Assembly (NCBI GenBank): GCA_003225615.1
Contig: QIAS01000353.1
Span: forward strand, 1-7,373
DNA length: 7,373 bases
Source: Acidobacteriota bacterium
GTDB taxonomy: Bacteria > Acidobacteriota > Terriglobia > Terriglobales > Acidobacteriaceae
Direction: 5' to 3'
The position numbers were made by a program, and so were the translations under genes. This document shows, piece after piece, positions 5,790 to 7,373 of this stretch (the stretch's first letter is position 1; every line of letters begins with the position of its first letter). The notes under the pieces are model-generated. The model saw only the letters and a list, made by a program, of their open reading frames with translations, was not told the DNA's origin and made no database searches.

Positions 5790-7170
5790 ATGGCTTCCTC
5801 CGCAGTCAGCTACGCTCGCGAAAACCAGCAACGATTTCTGGGCGAACTTAAGAACTTTCTTCGCATTCCTAGTATCAGCACCCTGGAAGAACACAAGTCC
5901 GATGTGCAGAAAGCTGCCGATTTTGTGGCCAGCGAACTGCGGCGCATCGGTATGGAGAACGTCGAGATCATCCCCACCAAGGGACATCCGCTGATCTACG
6001 CCGACTGGCTGCATGCCGCAGGCAAGCCGACGGTTCTGATGTACGCGCATTATGACGTTCAGCCGCCCGACCCGCTCGACGAGTGGCTCTCGCCGCCCTT
6101 TGAGCCCACCGAGCGCAACAACAATATCTACGCCCGGGGCGCGGTGGACGACAAAGGACAGCTCTGGATGGAAGTGAAAGCGCTAGAGGCGCTGATGAAA
6201 GCGGGCGGTGGCAAGCTGCCGTTGAACGTGAAGGTCATTATCGAGGGTGAAGAGGAAGTCGGCGGCGAGTCGATTGCAGAGTACGTTCGCAAGCAAAAGA
6301 CCAAGCTGAAAGCCGATTTCGCACTGGTGTGTGATACGGAGCTATTTGCTCCCGATCTTCCAACTCTTTGCGTAGGCCTGCGCGGGTTGGTCTACACCGA
6401 ACTCGAGGCGGTAGGGCCCAAGACTGATCTACACTCCGGCATGTACGGCGGTGCCGCTCCCAATCCGTTCTTTGGTTTGATTGAAATCATCAGCAAGCTT
6501 AAAGATTCCAAAGGCAAGGTTCTGATTCCGGGTTTCTACAAAGATGTGAAGGCGCCAACCAAGGATGAACTCAAGGCATGGAAGCGCTTGCCCTTTAAAG
6601 ACGAGGCATTCCGCAAAGCCGAAGTTGGCTCCTCGGTGCTGACCGGAGAAAAAGAATACCCGACGCTCTACCGGCTTTGGGCGCGTCCTACAGTGGAAGT
6701 CCACGGCATGCCCGGCGGCTTCACGGCTCCTGGCGCCAAGACGGTGATTCCAGCCAAGGCGGCAGCCAAAGTCTCCATGCGCATGGTGCCCAACCAGGAT
6801 CCCGACGACATCCTGAAGAAATACACCGCCTATGTGAAGAAGCTGACGCCCAAAGGCATCGAGACGAAAATCAAAGTCTGGAGCAAGGGCCCAGCCTGCG
6901 TCGTCGGCACCGACAATCGCTACATCAAAGCTGCCACCGAAGCGCTACACGACACATTCAAGAAAGACACCGTGTTCATCCGATCCGGCGGCTCGATTCC
7001 GATCGTCACTGATTTTCAGGATTTCAGGATGTGCTGAAGATTCCCAGTGTGATGATGGGCTTTGGCTTGCCCGATGACAACTTGCACGCCCCGAACGAGA
7101 AGTTCCACCTTCCGAACTTGGATCGAGGAATTGAAACGATCTGTCTCTCCTTTGAAAAGGTCGGCGGGAA
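5790..7170 (+). pseudogene. M20 family dipeptidase (zinc peptidase), frameshifted near the 3' end
   Basis: This is a two-zinc exopeptidase of peptidase family M20 (PepV/CPG2-like, COG0624), expected in the cytoplasm to hydrolyse dipeptides or short peptides. Zinc and catalytic motifs are clear: MYAHYDVQ (H87, D89), GAVDDKG (bridging Asp about 120), EGEEEVGG (E154/E155) and VCDTE (D182). DLHSGMYGG and the following region belong to the lid/dimerisation domain. The frame begun at 5790 stops at TGA 7035-7037, 415 residues, just after IRSGGSIPIVTDFQ. The correct continuation is in another frame from 7028: DVLKIPSVMMGFG, then NLHAPNEKFHLPN, whose His (7085-7087) is the last zinc ligand. The literal product therefore lacks a metal ligand and is probably inactive. 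After family-like sequence ends near 7170 the corrected frame has no stop before the window edge. Family is certain; substrate is not. Confidence 0.9.
7011..7027 (+). repeat. Near-perfect 8-9 nt tandem duplication causing the M20 frameshift
   Basis: GATTTTCAG (7011-7019) is followed directly by GATTTCAG (7020-7027), which differs by one T. Removing the second copy restores a continuous frame reading TDFQDVLKIPSV, as expected in M20 dipeptidases. The 8-nt length of the extra unit explains the shift. Confidence 0.75.
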
Positions 7171-7185
7171 AGCACAGACCATGTG

Positions 7186-7207
7186 GGACGGGCGCCGTCG
7201 CCCGTCC
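7186..7207. repeat. GC-rich perfect hairpin, 9-bp stem and 4-nt loop
   Basis: GGACGGGCG (7186-7194) and CGCCCGTCC (7199-7207) are exact reverse complements around CCGT. The element lies where the M20 gene should end. It lacks a T-tract (AAGCCG follows), so it is not a canonical intrinsic terminator. It looks like a REP-type dispersed palindrome; similar 'TGGGACGGGCG...' hairpins are, from memory, frequent between genes in Acidobacteria and Planctomycetes. Both strands stay open here, which produces spurious frames. Confidence 0.6.
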
Positions 7208-7373
7208 AAGCCGAACAACGACCGGGCATGGGCGCATAGCTCGTGCCCTTTTCTTGCCAACCTCCCGCCTATCCAGCGGTCATTGCGATTTTCCTCATTG
7301 CTTCGTAACTCCGGCTGGGCTAGGCTTATTCCGCTCTCGCGATCGCTCCCTTCCTATTCCTTTCCTCGCCCAT
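7208..7373. other. Right-edge stretch with no recognisable gene
   Basis: After the hairpin I see no domain, ribosome binding site or RNA gene. The continuation of the dipeptidase frame is open to the edge, but its translation (e.g. RSLRFSSLLRNSG) is Ser/Arg/Leu/Pro-rich and has no family character. The stretch is best read as intergenic, unless the next gene lies beyond the window. Confidence 0.5.

Noticed and set aside
7016..7260. Overlapping minus-strand open frames at the right edge
   Set aside because: They overlap the conserved end of the M20 gene and the GC palindrome. The translation is what a hairpin repeat gives on its reverse strand, and there is no family match I can recognise.

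Overview
The window is about 7.4 kb of moderately GC-rich bacterial chromosome. It carries seven protein-coding loci and no RNA genes, CRISPR array or recognisable transposase. Two features suggest the phylum Acidobacteriota, class Terriglobia (inference, moderate confidence). One is the style of the proteins: a PHP-domain PolX, single-pass proteins with Pro-rich N termini, and an M20 dipeptidase. The other is the short palindromic AT-rich and 'CAAAGTTTC'-type repeats between genes. No marker gene is present to prove the assignment.

Layout, left to right. (1) The C-terminal two thirds of a PolX-family DNA polymerase/PHP exonuclease (+ strand, cut by the left edge), broken by a frameshift near 866-884. 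(2) A spacer with an 11-bp inverted repeat. (3) A single-pass membrane protein with a predicted extracytoplasmic beta-rich domain (+). (4) A convergent spacer with an 18-bp imperfect palindrome. (5) A two-gene minus-strand operon: an upstream membrane-anchored coiled-coil protein, then a DUF421/YetF-like membrane protein 9 bp behind it. (6) A divergent spacer of about 150 bp. (7) A + strand pair: a ThiO-type glycine oxidase and a class I SAM methyltransferase resembling gamma-tocopherol methyltransferases, separated by another palindromic repeat. (8) A 213-bp spacer with a possible promoter. (9) An M20 dipeptidase, frameshifted near 7011-7037 by an 8-nt near-duplication. Its corrected frame then runs without a stop through a GC-rich hairpin to the right edge.

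The genes do not form one obvious pathway. They look like core or housekeeping functions (DNA repair, cofactor or amino acid oxidation, dipeptide hydrolysis) mixed with envelope proteins of unknown role. I see no defence system, prophage or biosynthetic cluster. The most notable points are the two separate frameshifts, each with a footprint typical of repeat-mediated slippage, and the fact that four gene boundaries each carry a palindromic repeat of different sequence. If the assembly is correct, both polX and the M20 gene are probably recent pseudogenes. If not, both are assembly errors in otherwise intact genes.
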